Positions 34,194 to 42,909 of a stretch of DNA of 64,000 nt are shown here, one piece after another. The notes beneath the pieces were generated by a model. It was not told where the DNA came from. It saw nothing but the letters and a program-made list of their open reading frames with translations, and searched no databases. The DNA is from Mitsuokella sp. oral taxon 131 str. W9106 (GTDB lineage: Bacteria > Bacillota > Negativicutes > Selenomonadales > Selenomonadaceae): assembly GCF_000469545.1 (NCBI RefSeq), contig NZ_KI273057.1, positions 124,001 to 188,000 on the forward strand, read 5' to 3'. Position numbers and translations under genes: made by a program. Numbering within the stretch: the stretch's first letter is position 1; every line of letters starts with the position of its first letter.

Positions 34194-35198
34194 TTAATGC
34201 GCACCACAGGTCCCGACATTCGTATATGCAGTTTTATTTGTGAGTCCCATATCGTGAAGCATTTGCATATCTTCTTTTATGGTGGTGCCTGATGTTGTCA
34301 GCATATTCCCTGTAATTGAGGCGGATGCACCAGCACGAAGCGCTACAGCACCGTTATGAGGAAGCAGTTTGCGTCCTGCAGCAAGCCGAATGTTTGCGGT
34401 CGGATTAATAAATCGGAAGATGGCGATTGTGCGTAAAATTTCTTCTGAAGAAAGAGGGGCTTGTCCTTCCATTTCCGTTCCTGGGATAGCCATCAATGCA
34501 TTGATGGGGATGGATTCAATAGATAGCTCCGCAAGCGAAATGGCCATATCCATTCGATCTTCCCATGTTTCGCCCATACCAATAATTCCTCCTGAGCAGA
34601 CACATAACCCTTCTGCCTGAGCTGATTTTATCGTACGAATTCGATCCTCGTATGTATGCGTGGTACAGATATTGGGAAAGAAGCGACGGCTGGTTTCGAT
34701 ATTATGATGGTAACTGGTTACACCGGCAGTGCGAAGACGGTGTAACTGTTCTCTTGATAGAATCCCATGGGATGCGCACAGGTCAATGGATAAGGTCTGG
34801 TTCATTTCCTTATAAACTGCGAGAGCCTTTTCAAAATCCGATCCGGAAAGTGCACGTCCAGAAGTTACGAGTGAAAATCGATTTGCTCCTGCTTCTTGAT
34901 TCGCACGTGCATTCGCGAGAATCTCTTCTTTTGGAAGAAACGCATACTCATCAACGCCGGTATGGTGACAGGCCGCCTGTGCACAGTATTTGCAGTTTTC
35001 TCCACAGCGACCACTACGTGCATTTATGATGGTGCATAAATCAATATGATTTCCACAAAAGTGAGTTTGCAGGCGAAGCGCACCTTCCTGCAGGACGGGA
35101 AGCGATTCAGTCAGAAAAAAAGACATATCATCGGTTCGCTTTAGACGAAATCCAGCAATGATCCGATCAACTAAATCAGATATATTGGTCACTTTCAT
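34194..35198 (-). CDS. bioB: Biotin synthase BioB
   Basis: BioB is a radical-SAM enzyme that inserts sulfur into dethiobiotin. The 334-residue protein has the cluster motif C-x3-C-x2-C as C65, C69 and C72 (GRCGENCKYC) and conserved segments FSLVTSGRA, HHNIETS and CSGGIIGMGE. The minus-strand ATG at 35198 has GAGG six bases upstream; an in-frame ATG at 35225 lacks one. It stands alone, without other bio genes. The biotin made would serve the MmdC carrier encoded about 6 kb away. Its promoter carries unusual repeats. Confidence 0.95.
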   Translation of the reverse strand: MKVTNISDLVDRIIAGFRLKRTDDMSFFLTESLPVLQEGALRLQTHFCGNHIDLCTIINARSGRCGENCKYCAQAACHHTGVDEYAFLPKEEILANARANQEAGANRFSLVTSGRALSGSDFEKALAVYKEMNQTLSIDLCASHGILSREQLHRLRTAGVTSYHHNIETSRRFFPNICTTHTYEDRIRTIKSAQAEGLCVCSGGIIGMGETWEDRMDMAISLAELSIESIPINALMAIPGTEMEGQAPLSSEEILRTIAIFRFINPTANIRLAAGRKLLPHNGAVALRAGASASITGNMLTTSGTTIKEDMQMLHDMGLTNKTAYTNVGTCGAH

Positions 35199-35223
35199 AA
35201 AAAACCTCGCAATCAAAAAAACC

Positions 35224-35255
35224 ATTCATTATAAGAATTTTTATTCATTATAAGA
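35224..35255. repeat. Direct and inverted repeats over the bioB -10 region
   Basis: The 13-mer ATTCATTATAAGA occurs exactly twice, at 35224-35236 and 35243-35255. The same segment reads on the minus strand as TTATAA-t-GAAT-aaaa-ATTC-TTATAA, a near-perfect inverted repeat. It overlaps the -10 box and is a candidate operator. It does not match the BirA box consensus. Confidence 0.6.
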
Positions 35256-35275
35256 TTTATGTACGGTATTGTCAA
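35247..35275 (-). promoter_or_regulatory. Consensus promoter of bioB
   Basis: On the minus strand a perfect TTGACA (35275-35270) and a perfect TATAAT (35252-35247) are separated by exactly 17 bases. A second TATAAT occurs 19 bases downstream within a repeat. Such an ideal promoter usually needs a repressor. Confidence 0.85.
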
Positions 35276-35311
35276 TCTCTTCGCCGATTTTATTGACGGT
35301 ATCATGACGCC

Positions 35312-35339
35312 TTGACTTCTGTGACTGATACGATAAAAT
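35312..35339 (+). promoter_or_regulatory. Promoter of the phoH-ybeY-era operon
   Basis: TTGACT (35312-35317) and TAAAAT (35334-35339) are separated by 16 bases. It diverges from the bioB promoter, with the two -35 boxes 36 bases apart. Confidence 0.6.
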
Positions 35340-35393
35340 GATGCTATAACGACGTTCTTTTTAGAATAAGGAAAGAATAGGTGAATCAAGCTT

Positions 35394-36401
35394 TTGCATC
35401 AGGCTTTGGAACAACAGGTTTTTTTTGAAGATCATAAAGAAGCGTATTCTCTTTTAGGGGAACGAGACGAGTTCCTGCAAGTGTTTCGTGAGAATTTCGA
35501 ATGCCAATTTGTGACTCGTGGAGATGTACTTGAGATACGTGGTGAAGGCGTACAAGTAGATATGGCCGCACGTGTCATGGAAGAACTTCAATACCTCTAT
35601 AGACAGGGAACCCCCATCACGATGCATGAAGTTCGGTACGGTGTCGGTCTTATGAAGGGCGGAAAAGGGGAAGTGCTCCATACACTATTCGGTGACACGA
35701 TTTTAGTGACTTCACGCGGTCGTCATATTCGTCCGAAAACATTAGGGCAGCGTCTATATATCGATGCAATCCGTCACAATGGGATCACCTTTGGAATCGG
35801 TCCCGCCGGCACTGGAAAAACCTATCTCGCCGTCGTAATGGCGGTCGCAGCGCTCCGCAATAAAGAGGTGCGCCGAATCATTTTGACACGTCCAGCCGTT
35901 GAGGCCGGGGAACGTCTTGGCTTTCTTCCTGGCGATTTGCAAGAGAAGGTAGATCCATATCTTCGTCCACTGTACGATGCACTTCAAGATGTGCTAGGGA
36001 TGGACAATTATCAAAAAATCATGGCGAAACGTCTCATTGAAATTGCTCCTCTTGCCTATATGCGTGGTCGTACCTTAGAGGATGCCTTTGTTATTCTTGA
36101 TGAAGCGCAGAATACGACAGGCAAGCAGATGAAAATGTTTTTGACGCGGTTTGGGTTTGGCTCACGTATGGTTGTGACTGGGGATTTGAGTCAGGTTGAT
36201 TTACCGCGCGGAGCATCGAGTGGTCTTCGAGAAGCTAGTTCCGTACTAAAAGATGTCAAAGGGATAAGCATTGTCCACATGGCTCCTGCTGATGTGATTC
36301 GTCACGATGTTGTTACACGAATCGTGGAGGCGTATGGAAAATATGAAGAGCGAAAAAAGCGCATCAAAATGAAATGTACGGAACAGGAGCAGATATCATG
36401 A
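35394..36401 (+). CDS. phoH: PhoH-like ATPase
   Basis: The 335-residue protein has an N-terminal KH-like region and a PhoH P-loop ATPase domain. Walker A is [27 protein letters not shown] is the family hallmark, and Walker B is FVILDEAQN, followed by [12 protein letters not shown]. The partner YbeY is encoded next with an overlapping stop/start (ATGA), a pairing conserved across bacteria and linked to rRNA processing. The start is TTG 35394 with AGGTGA (35379-35384) upstream, because an in-frame stop lies just before it. Confidence 0.93.
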   Translation: MHQALEQQVFFEDHKEAYSLLGERDEFLQVFRENFECQFVTRGDVLEIRGEGVQVDMAARVMEELQYLYRQGTPITMHEVRYGVGLMKGGKGEVLHTLFGDTILVTSRGRHIRPKTLGQRLYIDAIRHNGITFGIGPAGTGKTYLAVVMAVAALRNKEVRRIILTRPAVEAGERLGFLPGDLQEKVDPYLRPLYDALQDVLGMDNYQKIMAKRLIEIAPLAYMRGRTLEDAFVILDEAQNTTGKQMKMFLTRFGFGSRMVVTGDLSQVDLPRGASSGLREASSVLKDVKGISIVHMAPADVIRHDVVTRIVEAYGKYEERKKRIKMKCTEQEQIS

Positions 36402-36862
36402 ATGTTATCATCAGCAACTATCCGGAAGAGCTTTCTTTCCCCCTCGATTATACTGAAAATGTAAAACTAGCTGCAGAGATGGTAGGAAGATTATATGATG
36501 TATCGAATGCCGAAGTCAGTGTGACACTGACGAATGATGCCTATATCCATACATTAAATCGAGATTATCGCGGCGTTGATCGTCCGACCGATGTGCTGTC
36601 GTTTGCTTTCAATGAGAGCGAAGAGCCTTCTATTACTGGCGGAAATGCACTGAACGTACTTGGTGATCTTGTGATATCCATTGAGCGTGCGGAAGAACAA
36701 GCAAAAGATTTTGGACATAGCATGCAACGTGAAATCTCTTTTCTGACGGTGCACGGCATGCTGCATCTTTTGGGCTACGATCACATGGAAGAGAAAGAAC
36801 GAGAGAAAATGGAAGCAGAACAGCGTTTCGTCATGGACAAAATGGGAATCGCGAGGGATTAG
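36398..36862 (+). CDS. ybeY: Endoribonuclease YbeY (16S rRNA maturation)
   Basis: YbeY is a zinc endoribonuclease involved in 16S rRNA 3'-end maturation and ribosome quality control. The 154-residue protein has the H-x3-H-x5-H zinc motif as [11 protein letters not shown], with RPTDVLSF upstream. ATG 36398 overlaps the phoH stop and has AGGAG eight bases before it. It lies between phoH and era, as in many genomes. Confidence 0.95.
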   Translation: MNVIISNYPEELSFPLDYTENVKLAAEMVGRLYDVSNAEVSVTLTNDAYIHTLNRDYRGVDRPTDVLSFAFNESEEPSITGGNALNVLGDLVISIERAEEQAKDFGHSMQREISFLTVHGMLHLLGYDHMEEKEREKMEAEQRFVMDKMGIARD

Positions 36863-36864
36863 AT

Positions 36865-37770
36865 ATGGAACGGAAAGAAACGCATAAATCCGGCTTTATC
36901 GCTGTGATTGGTCGTCCAAACGTTGGAAAATCCACGCTTGTCAACACACTTATCGGTCAAAAGATTGCGATTATGAGCGACAAGCCACAGACAACACAAA
37001 ATCGCATCCTCTGCATACTGACCGAGCCGGATGCGCAGTATATCTTTCTCGACACGCCAGGAATCCATAAGCCAAAACATAAACTAGGCGAATACATGGT
37101 AAAGGCGGCGGAAGGGACACTCAAAGAAGTCGATGCGATCCTTTTTGTAGTAGATGCAACGGAAAAGATGGGCGTTGGAGAACGATACATATTGAAACGT
37201 TTGCAAGCAACGAAGAAACCGGTCGTTCTCGTTGTCAACAAAATCGACTTAATTGAACGTAAGCAGGCACTTCCTATCATAGCCGGGTACACAGCCGTAT
37301 ACTCTTTTGCTGGTGTTGTCCCCGTATCAGCGAAAAAGGAGGTCAATCTCGATTCTCTTTTAGACGAATTACGAAAATATCTTCCGATAGGACCGCAATA
37401 TTATCCAAAGGATATGGTCACGGACCAACCCGAACGACTCATCGTGGCTGAACTTGTGCGCGAAAAGGTACTTCATCTTACACGTGATGAAGTTCCACAT
37501 GCGATTGCAGTCGAGACAGAAGAAATGACGACACGTTCCAATGGCGATGTCTACATTCGCGTGACCATCTATGTCGAACGCGATTCACAGAAAGGTATCG
37601 TCATCGGAGCAAAGGGGGCATTGCTGAAAGAAATCAGTACGTTCGCACGAAAAGATATTGAAATGATGCTGGGAGCACGCGTTTTCTTGGAGCTTTGGGT
37701 CAAAGTCAAAAAAGACTGGCGCAATCGTGCAGGCGTATTGCATAATTTGGGGTTTGGAGGCGATGCCTGA
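36865..37770 (+). CDS. era: GTPase Era
   Basis: Era is a GTPase that binds the 3' end of 16S rRNA during 30S assembly. The 301-residue protein has G1 GRPNVGKST, G3 DTPGIHKP, G4 NKID and G5 VSAKK. A C-terminal KH domain follows (KGIVIGAKGALLKEI). It begins two bases after the ybeY stop and ends overlapping the next start (TGATG), so translation is probably coupled. Confidence 0.97.
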   Translation: MERKETHKSGFIAVIGRPNVGKSTLVNTLIGQKIAIMSDKPQTTQNRILCILTEPDAQYIFLDTPGIHKPKHKLGEYMVKAAEGTLKEVDAILFVVDATEKMGVGERYILKRLQATKKPVVLVVNKIDLIERKQALPIIAGYTAVYSFAGVVPVSAKKEVNLDSLLDELRKYLPIGPQYYPKDMVTDQPERLIVAELVREKVLHLTRDEVPHAIAVETEEMTTRSNGDVYIRVTIYVERDSQKGIVIGAKGALLKEISTFARKDIEMMLGARVFLELWVKVKKDWRNRAGVLHNLGFGGDA

Positions 37771-38417
37771 TGGGGAGGAAAAAAGGTTCCCGTTTCTATC
37801 GCAATGTGTCACGTCGCTTCATTAATGGATTGATTCTGCTCGTCCCGCTTGCCATTACATTTTTCGTCGTTGAAGAAACATTGCAATTCACGGAAGGCGT
37901 GCTGGGGCGGCATCTTCCATTTTATTTTCCTGGACTCGGCATTATAACAATGCTGATTGGAATTTATCTTGTTGGCTGGCTATCCTCGTATTGGATTATG
38001 CGCCGATTTATTCATCTTGGTGAAGTGGCTCTTGGAAAAATCCCTGTTATAAAATTTATTTATAATAGTGTTAAACATCTGTCCACTGCCGTTTTTGAAT
38101 CAAATAATATGTTCGATCATGTTGTCCTCATACCATATCATCAATCGAAGGCGCTTGGCTTTATCATGGCGGATGTCCCAACCGTGTTGAAGGAAAAATT
38201 GGGCGATGATTACGTTTGTGTATTCGTACCATGGAGTCTCAATATGACATCGGGAACAAATCTTTTTGTCAAGAAAAAGGATGTCATTTACCTCGATATA
38301 AGCAGTGAATCGGCTCTTCAGTATATGCTGACGGCTGGCGCTGTCATGCCACAGCGTACGATGCCGAATGAACAACTGCAGCCAGGACAGGACGGAACAC
38401 AGCATGGCACTTTATAA
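37770..38417 (+). CDS. DUF502 membrane protein
   Basis: The 215-residue protein has two membrane segments (about residues 17-35 and 54-76) and the DUF502 signature GKIPVIKFIYNSVKHL, followed by a soluble domain with GFIMADVPTV and VFVPWSLN. It starts within the era stop codon. Function is unknown. Its end overlaps the recO start by 14 bases, keeping era-DUF502-recO as one unit. Confidence 0.85.
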   Translation: MGRKKGSRFYRNVSRRFINGLILLVPLAITFFVVEETLQFTEGVLGRHLPFYFPGLGIITMLIGIYLVGWLSSYWIMRRFIHLGEVALGKIPVIKFIYNSVKHLSTAVFESNNMFDHVVLIPYHQSKALGFIMADVPTVLKEKLGDDYVCVFVPWSLNMTSGTNLFVKKKDVIYLDISSESALQYMLTAGAVMPQRTMPNEQLQPGQDGTQHGTL

Positions 38418-39135
38418 AGCAGAAGGCTATGTCATCGGAGCGAAAAACTGGGGTGAGACAGATCGCATGATGGTGTTCTTCACGAAAGAACGAGGCATCG
38501 TAAAGGCAATGGCCTTTGGTTGCCGAAGACCACGCAGTCCTCTTGCGGCAGGAATGCAGATGTTTTCGTTACTCGATATGCAGCTTGCAGAGGGGAAGCG
38601 TGTGGACACAGTTCGCCAGTGTGCCATTCGGCATTCGCATCAAACCCTTCGTGAAGACCTCTCCGCTATTGCGTATGCCGCATTCGTCGCAGAGCTTCTT
38701 CGTGCATTTTTGCCGGAAGGAGAACCAGAACCTAATGCGTATGAACGATTGGGAAAGATTTTTTCTTCATTTGAGTGGCGAAATCCACGCGTTACGGCGA
38801 TTGCAGCCGCATTTCAGCTCATGGAATTTACAGGATTGCAACTTCATTATAAATGCTGTGTCCATTGTGCCTGTGCCGTGCATGAAGATGCGTTCTTTTC
38901 GATTGAAGAGGGAGGCGTGTTATGTTCGAATTGCCGAGAAAACGGTGCGATTTCGTTCCCAAAAGAACTGCAAACCTTGATTTTGGCACTGCGGGACTTT
39001 GATTGGGATACGCATACATCTATTCATATTGCTGCATCGCTTCTTGTGCAAGCAGAACAGATTCTTTTGGCGTACCTTGAACATCTTTTGGGGCGGCCAA
39101 TGAAATCCTTGCAATTTATTCGGCAGCTCACTTAG
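38404..39135 (+). CDS. recO: DNA repair protein RecO
   Basis: RecO anneals single strands and helps RecR load RecA at gaps. The 243-residue protein has an N-terminal OB fold (KAEGYVIGAKNWGETDRMM), a helical region, and a C-terminal four-cysteine zinc site (CCVHCACAV, then VLCSNC). ATG 38404 was chosen because the conserved N-terminus begins there; an in-frame ATG 36 bases earlier lies within DUF502. Confidence 0.93.
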   Translation: MALYKAEGYVIGAKNWGETDRMMVFFTKERGIVKAMAFGCRRPRSPLAAGMQMFSLLDMQLAEGKRVDTVRQCAIRHSHQTLREDLSAIAYAAFVAELLRAFLPEGEPEPNAYERLGKIFSSFEWRNPRVTAIAAAFQLMEFTGLQLHYKCCVHCACAVHEDAFFSIEEGGVLCSNCRENGAISFPKELQTLILALRDFDWDTHTSIHIAASLLVQAEQILLAYLEHLLGRPMKSLQFIRQLT

Positions 39136-39148
39136 AGAGGAAAGTCTA

Positions 39149-39991
39149 ATGCTAAAGATAATCGATGCGCATCTACATGTTGGAGAAGATCCATATTTTG
39201 ATGAAATTGCCCAAGCTGCAAACCACGAGAACAATATGCAGCATTTGGAAGAACAGTACCGTACGCATGGCATTGTCCATGGTGTAGTCATGGGAAATCT
39301 GCCCGTTAGCAACACGCATCCGCAGTATGCATCGTTTCATTCGTATTGTGTGGGACTGGACAGTCGCTTGTATGGACTGGATGATATCCAAGAAAGTCTG
39401 CCCTATATAGAACAGCATTTTAACAATCCGAATTGTGTTGGCGCAAAACTTTATCCGGGCTATAGCTACTTTTACATTTCAGATGATAGACTGGCACCAC
39501 TCTATAAATTGGCGGCTTCTTATAAAAAGCCTGTTGCGGTTCATACGGGACTTACTGCAACGGACAGCGCGCTTCTGAAATACAGCCATCCAATGGTAAT
39601 GGACGAAGCCGCAACAAAATTTCGTGATGTGCAGTTCGTTATGTGTCATTTGGGAGAGCCTTGGTTCTCGGACGCGATTGCCGTTATGGAAAAAAACCCA
39701 AACGTCGCAGCGGATCTCTCCGGCATGCTGGAAGGGAAAATTTCAGACTTTGGGTCTTTTTTGAAAAAGAAGCGATTTTATATCGAAATGCTGAAGGGAT
39801 GGCTTGCGTATTTGGATTGTTACGAACGTTTTCTGTTTGGAACAGACTGGCCACTGGCTAATCTCGGCGATTACATTGCATTTATAAAGCACGTTATTCC
39901 ACAAGAGGAATGGGAAAACGTATTTTATCGAAATGCAATTCGTATTTATGGATTGAATCCAGCAATCTTTTTAGTGAAACCAAATGTCTGA
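39149..39991 (+). CDS. Amidohydrolase-family protein (Amidohydro_2 type)
   Basis: The 280-residue protein starts with IDAHLHVG, the first two metal histidines of the TIM-barrel amidohydrolase-2 (ACMSD-like) family. VAVHTGLT, VMCHLGEPW and LFGTDWPLAN carry the further His and Asp ligands. The substrate could be a decarboxylated or hydrolysed small acid, but nothing here identifies it. AGAGAGGAAAG lies before the start. It is last in the phoH-recO series and is followed by a bidirectional terminator. Confidence 0.85.
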   Translation: MLKIIDAHLHVGEDPYFDEIAQAANHENNMQHLEEQYRTHGIVHGVVMGNLPVSNTHPQYASFHSYCVGLDSRLYGLDDIQESLPYIEQHFNNPNCVGAKLYPGYSYFYISDDRLAPLYKLAASYKKPVAVHTGLTATDSALLKYSHPMVMDEAATKFRDVQFVMCHLGEPWFSDAIAVMEKNPNVAADLSGMLEGKISDFGSFLKKKRFYIEMLKGWLAYLDCYERFLFGTDWPLANLGDYIAFIKHVIPQEEWENVFYRNAIRIYGLNPAIFLVKPNV

Positions 39992-39999
39992 CGATACAC

Positions 40000-40036
40000 A
40001 AAGCCCCAATGGAAGCAAATCCCATCGGGGCTTTTC
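40000..40036. terminator. Bidirectional terminator after the amidohydrolase gene
   Basis: AAAGCCCCAATGG pairs with CCCAT-CGGGGCTTTT (one bulge) around a short loop; an A run on one side and a T run on the other suit both convergent genes. Confidence 0.8.
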
Positions 40037-40043
40037 GTAAGAC

Positions 40044-40250
40044 TCACTTTTGGAGGGCTTCTTTTAGGATGTCTGTCGTTGCCTTTTGCATGATACGCAT
40101 CATATCCTCAAGCAAGGCATTGTACATATCACCGCCATCGACAACACCGCGACCATTTTCGGTCAAGAAAAATTTCTTTGGGTGCTCCTCCGAATGATAA
40201 GCATCATTGAGCTTTTTCGACACGAGCGTCTCAATTTCTTTGTCTGTCAT
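40044..40250 (-). CDS. Small hypothetical protein (68 residues)
   Basis: The frame runs on the minus strand from ATG 40250, with AGAGG eight bases upstream, to TAA at 40044. The protein is helical and charged (TDKEIETLVSKKLNDAYH; LEDMMRIMQKATTDILKEAL), with no membrane segment or cysteine. A GTG nine bases earlier overlaps the ribosome site. It is convergent to the amidohydrolase gene and shares its terminator. No family is recognised. The good ribosome site and terminator support a real gene. Confidence 0.6.
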   Translation of the reverse strand: MTDKEIETLVSKKLNDAYHSEEHPKKFFLTENGRGVVDGGDMYNALLEDMMRIMQKATTDILKEALQK

Positions 40251-40377
40251 GGATGTCACCTCTTTCCATCAAGTCTCATTTATATAATACGACGTAATGG
40301 TGAGATTTCCTTGTTGTTTTCATAGAGTATCTACTTTTTTGTAGGCGTATGGGGACGTGCATGATCTGCATGCATGC

Positions 40378-40406
40378 TTGACGTAAGGGATGTCGTCTAT
40401 TATAAT
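40378..40406 (+). promoter_or_regulatory. Promoter of efp
   Basis: TTGACG (40378-40383) and a perfect TATAAT (40401-40406) are separated by 17 bases, 43 bases before the efp start. Confidence 0.85.
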
Positions 40407-40449
40407 ATGAAAATACAGTATGATTTCGATGCTTGGAGGGCGTAAGCTA

Positions 40450-41007
40450 ATGATTAACAGTACGGATTTTCGCACGGGGCTCACCATTGAGATCGACGGC
40501 GGCGTATGGCAGATTGTCGATTTCCAGCATGTGAAGCCAGGAAAGGGCGCTGCTTTCGTTCGCACAAAGATCAAGAATGTTGAAACAGGCGCTGTTGTTG
40601 AGCGCACGTTCAATCCAAATGAAAAAATGCCTGCTGCGCATCTCGAGACACGCAATATGCAGTATCTTTACGAAGCAGATGGGATGTATACCTTCATGGA
40701 CACGGAGTCGTATGAGCAAACGGAACTGAACAAGGATCAGCTCGGTGATGCATTGAATTATCTCATGGAGAATATGGAAGTTTCGCTTCAGACGTTTAAG
40801 GGGCGTATTATTGGCATTTCTCTTCCCAACTCGGTTAATTTGAAGGTCACCGAGTGTGAGCCGAGCGTCAAAGGCAACACAGCAACGGGAGCAACAAAGA
40901 TGGCAAAGGTCGAGACGGGCTATGAAGTACGCGTTCCTCTCTTTGTCAATGAAGGGGATACGCTTCGCATCGACACGCGCACGGGCAACTATATCGAGCG
41001 TGCTTGA
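40450..41007 (+). CDS. efp: Elongation factor P
   Basis: EF-P relieves ribosome stalling at polyproline stretches. At 185 residues it has the standard length. It has an N-terminal KOW-like domain with KPGKGAAFVRT (the tip lysine at residue 32 is the usual modification site) and two OB domains ending in RIDTRTGNYIERA. ATG 40450 follows GGAGGG (40435-40440) by nine bases. An upstream in-frame ATG at 40420 has no such site. Confidence 0.97.
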   Translation: MINSTDFRTGLTIEIDGGVWQIVDFQHVKPGKGAAFVRTKIKNVETGAVVERTFNPNEKMPAAHLETRNMQYLYEADGMYTFMDTESYEQTELNKDQLGDALNYLMENMEVSLQTFKGRIIGISLPNSVNLKVTECEPSVKGNTATGATKMAKVETGYEVRVPLFVNEGDTLRIDTRTGNYIERA

Positions 41008-41018
41008 TCGTCTGCTTC

Positions 41019-41060
41019 ATAAAGCTGCCGTACCGAGTAGGTTATGACAGCTTTATTTCT
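41019..41060 (+). terminator. Probable weak terminator after efp
   Basis: ATAAAGCTG (41019-41027) pairs with CAGCTTTAT (41048-41056) around a 20-base loop, followed by TTCTTATT. The loop is long and the T run broken. Confidence 0.5.
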
Positions 41061-41150
41061 TATTCGTATCAGAAGGAATCAAGCGCATCGTCCGCGAATT
41101 AGTACAAATAAGTTAAGACAGTTGAAATGTATGGGGTAAGGAGGCATATC

Positions 41151-41552
41151 ATGTCGAACGAAAAAGAAGTTGCAAGAAAGGATTCTTCTCTCGGTGCAAT
41201 CCGTATTGCCGATGAAGTCGTCAGTATCATCGCTGGGCTCGCTGCTACGGAGGTCGAGGGCATTGCAGGTATGAGTGGCGGCATTGCGGGTGGCATTGCG
41301 GAAATGCTCGGTCGCAAAAACTTTGCAAAGGGAGTCAAAGTTGAGGTCGGTGAAAAGGAAGCTGCAGTCGATCTTTACATTATCGTTAAGTACGGAGTGC
41401 GCATTCCCGATATTGCACTTGCTGCACAAGAAAATGTAAAACAGGCTATTGAAACGATGACGGGGCTTTCGGTTGTCGAGGTCAACATTCATGTCCAAGG
41501 CGTAGGCTTCCCCGAAGAAGAGCCGAAAGCAGAAGAAGTACGTGTGCGCTAA
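41151..41552 (+). CDS. Asp23/Gls24 family envelope stress protein
   Basis: The 133-residue protein belongs to the Asp23/Gls24 (DUF322) family: IRIADEVVSIIAGLAATEVEGIAGM, then YIIVKYGVRIPDIA and VVEVNIHVQGV. These proteins gather at the cell membrane through AmaP and are linked to alkaline or envelope stress. ATG 41151 has AAGGAGG upstream. AmaP and DUF2273 genes follow directly, which makes the three a likely working set. Confidence 0.92.
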   Translation: MSNEKEVARKDSSLGAIRIADEVVSIIAGLAATEVEGIAGMSGGIAGGIAEMLGRKNFAKGVKVEVGEKEAAVDLYIIVKYGVRIPDIALAAQENVKQAIETMTGLSVVEVNIHVQGVGFPEEEPKAEEVRVR

Positions 41553-41568
41553 TTAGTGAGGCTGTGCG

Positions 41569-42138
41569 ATGGGATTTGTCAATCGATTTTTTCTGTTGAT
41601 TGGGACGCTTGTCTTATTCCTTGTATCGGCAGCGGTTCTTACTTGTTCACTCGGTATTGTGCCAGAACGATTATGGCTCAATGAAATTCGTTTTGCATTG
41701 AGGCAGCAGGAGACAGTCATTGCATCGCTTGTACTTTTTTGTGTCGCGTTTCGTCTGTTGGCTTGCACGTTTTCTAGAAGTGGTTCGAGAGAAACGACTC
41801 ATGGAGAATTCCTTGCCGTGACTGGATCGATGGGTTCAGTAGGCGTGGCAATGGATGCGATTCGTGATCTTGTGAATCGCACCGTTGGATTGATTGGCGG
41901 CGTGCGTGACACAAAATCGCATATCACAATGCAAAAAGCGAAGGACGGAGCTGCCATCTCTGTTTCACTGCGACTCATCATCGGACAGGAAAAGAACGTT
42001 GCAGCACTGTCCGAAACCGTCTCGGCGCGCGTTCGTGAGCAGTTAGCACAGACGCTTGGGCTTACGGACGTGCCGATTTACGTAAAAATTGTTGGCATAA
42101 CGGATGCTGCACCGATTCGCAAGCACCGTGTCGTCTAA
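41569..42138 (+). CDS. amaP: Alkaline shock response membrane anchor protein AmaP
   Basis: The 189-residue protein starts with two membrane segments (about residues 7-29 and 47-66). An Asp23-like soluble domain follows, with ISVSLRLIIGQEKNVAALSETVSARVREQL. AmaP anchors Asp23 at the membrane in Staphylococcus; sequence between species is poorly conserved, and the gene order gives most of the support. GTGAGG lies before the start. Confidence 0.8.
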   Translation: MGFVNRFFLLIGTLVLFLVSAAVLTCSLGIVPERLWLNEIRFALRQQETVIASLVLFCVAFRLLACTFSRSGSRETTHGEFLAVTGSMGSVGVAMDAIRDLVNRTVGLIGGVRDTKSHITMQKAKDGAAISVSLRLIIGQEKNVAALSETVSARVREQLAQTLGLTDVPIYVKIVGITDAAPIRKHRVV

Positions 42139-42151
42139 AGCGAGGGACAGA

Positions 42152-42394
42152 ATGAAAGAGGAACTGAGGCGTATTGCGGAAGCCCTATTTCAAGGCCATT
42201 CCAACAGGACGATTGGCCTTGTGGCGGGCATGGTCTTTGGTGCAGCTGTCCTTTTCATCGGATTTTGGCATACTGTATTTGTCTTTGCTTGTGGGCTTTT
42301 AGGGCTTTGGATTGGAACGAAGATTGACTGTGGAGAGGACATATTTGAGACAATTGAGCGGTATTTGCCGGAACGATTTCATCGCTTTCGTTGA
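42152..42394 (+). CDS. DUF2273 small membrane protein
   Basis: This 80-residue protein has two membrane segments in its centre (GLVAGMVFGAAVLFIGFW and VFVFACGLLGLWIGTKID). The glycine-rich hairpin is typical of DUF2273, found between amaP and nusB in Firmicutes. ATG 42152 follows GAGGGA. Function is unknown; it is probably part of the Asp23/AmaP membrane assembly. Confidence 0.8.
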   Translation: MKEELRRIAEALFQGHSNRTIGLVAGMVFGAAVLFIGFWHTVFVFACGLLGLWIGTKIDCGEDIFETIERYLPERFHRFR

Positions 42395-42422
42395 TACGGG
42401 CAAGGGGTAAGGAAGGTAATCC

Positions 42423-42854
42423 ATGAGTCGTAGACAAGCAAGAGAGGTTGCACTGCAAGCCCTTTTTCAGTTGGATTTGAATCATGCAGACGTACCAGAG
42501 CAGGAAATGATGTACGAGACGCTTGCGATTGATGCCGCATTGAGTGAGTGTAGAAAGCTCCATGAAAAAGATCGTGCATTCATTGAAAGCCTTGTACACG
42601 GAACGCGTAAGAATCTCATTGCGATTGATGCTCGTATTGCCGATACATCTCGGGAGTGGAAAATTGAACGGATGGCGACGGTAGATCGAAACCTGATTCG
42701 AATGGCTCTCTATGAAATGCTTTTCTCTGATATGGAACTCAAGCCGAATATTGCGATAAACGAAGCGGTAGAGCTTGCGAAAAAGTATGGGACCGACGAT
42801 TCTGCCCGCTATGTAAATGGAATCTTAGGTGCCGTTCTAAAAGCTGCGCATTGA
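42423..42854 (+). CDS. nusB: Transcription antitermination factor NusB
   Basis: The all-helical NusB binds boxA RNA with S10 during rRNA transcription. It has 143 residues and the conserved starts SRRQAREVALQALFQLD, VDRNLIRMALYEML, NIAINEAVELAKKYGTDDSARYVNGIL. It follows DUF2273 closely with AAGGAAGG upstream. A terminator hairpin lies between it and xseA. Confidence 0.96.
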   Translation: MSRRQAREVALQALFQLDLNHADVPEQEMMYETLAIDAALSECRKLHEKDRAFIESLVHGTRKNLIAIDARIADTSREWKIERMATVDRNLIRMALYEMLFSDMELKPNIAINEAVELAKKYGTDDSARYVNGILGAVLKAAH

Positions 42855-42865
42855 TCTATGGAAAT

Positions 42866-42892
42866 GCTAGACGAAGGTCTGGCTTTTTTTTC
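42866..42892 (+). terminator. Terminator hairpin between nusB and xseA
   Basis: GCTAGAC (42866-42872) pairs with GTCTGGC (42877-42883, one G-T pair) around GAAG, followed by eight T residues. It ends 18 bases before xseA, and no promoter is visible after it. Confidence 0.75.
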
Positions 42893-42909
42893 TAGGAGGC
42901 GAGATATAG

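Noticed and set aside
35224-35255. BirA-type biotin operator at bioB
   Set aside because: The repeats do not match the TTGTTAAC-spacer-GTTAACAA pattern expected for BirA; kept only as an unknown candidate operator.
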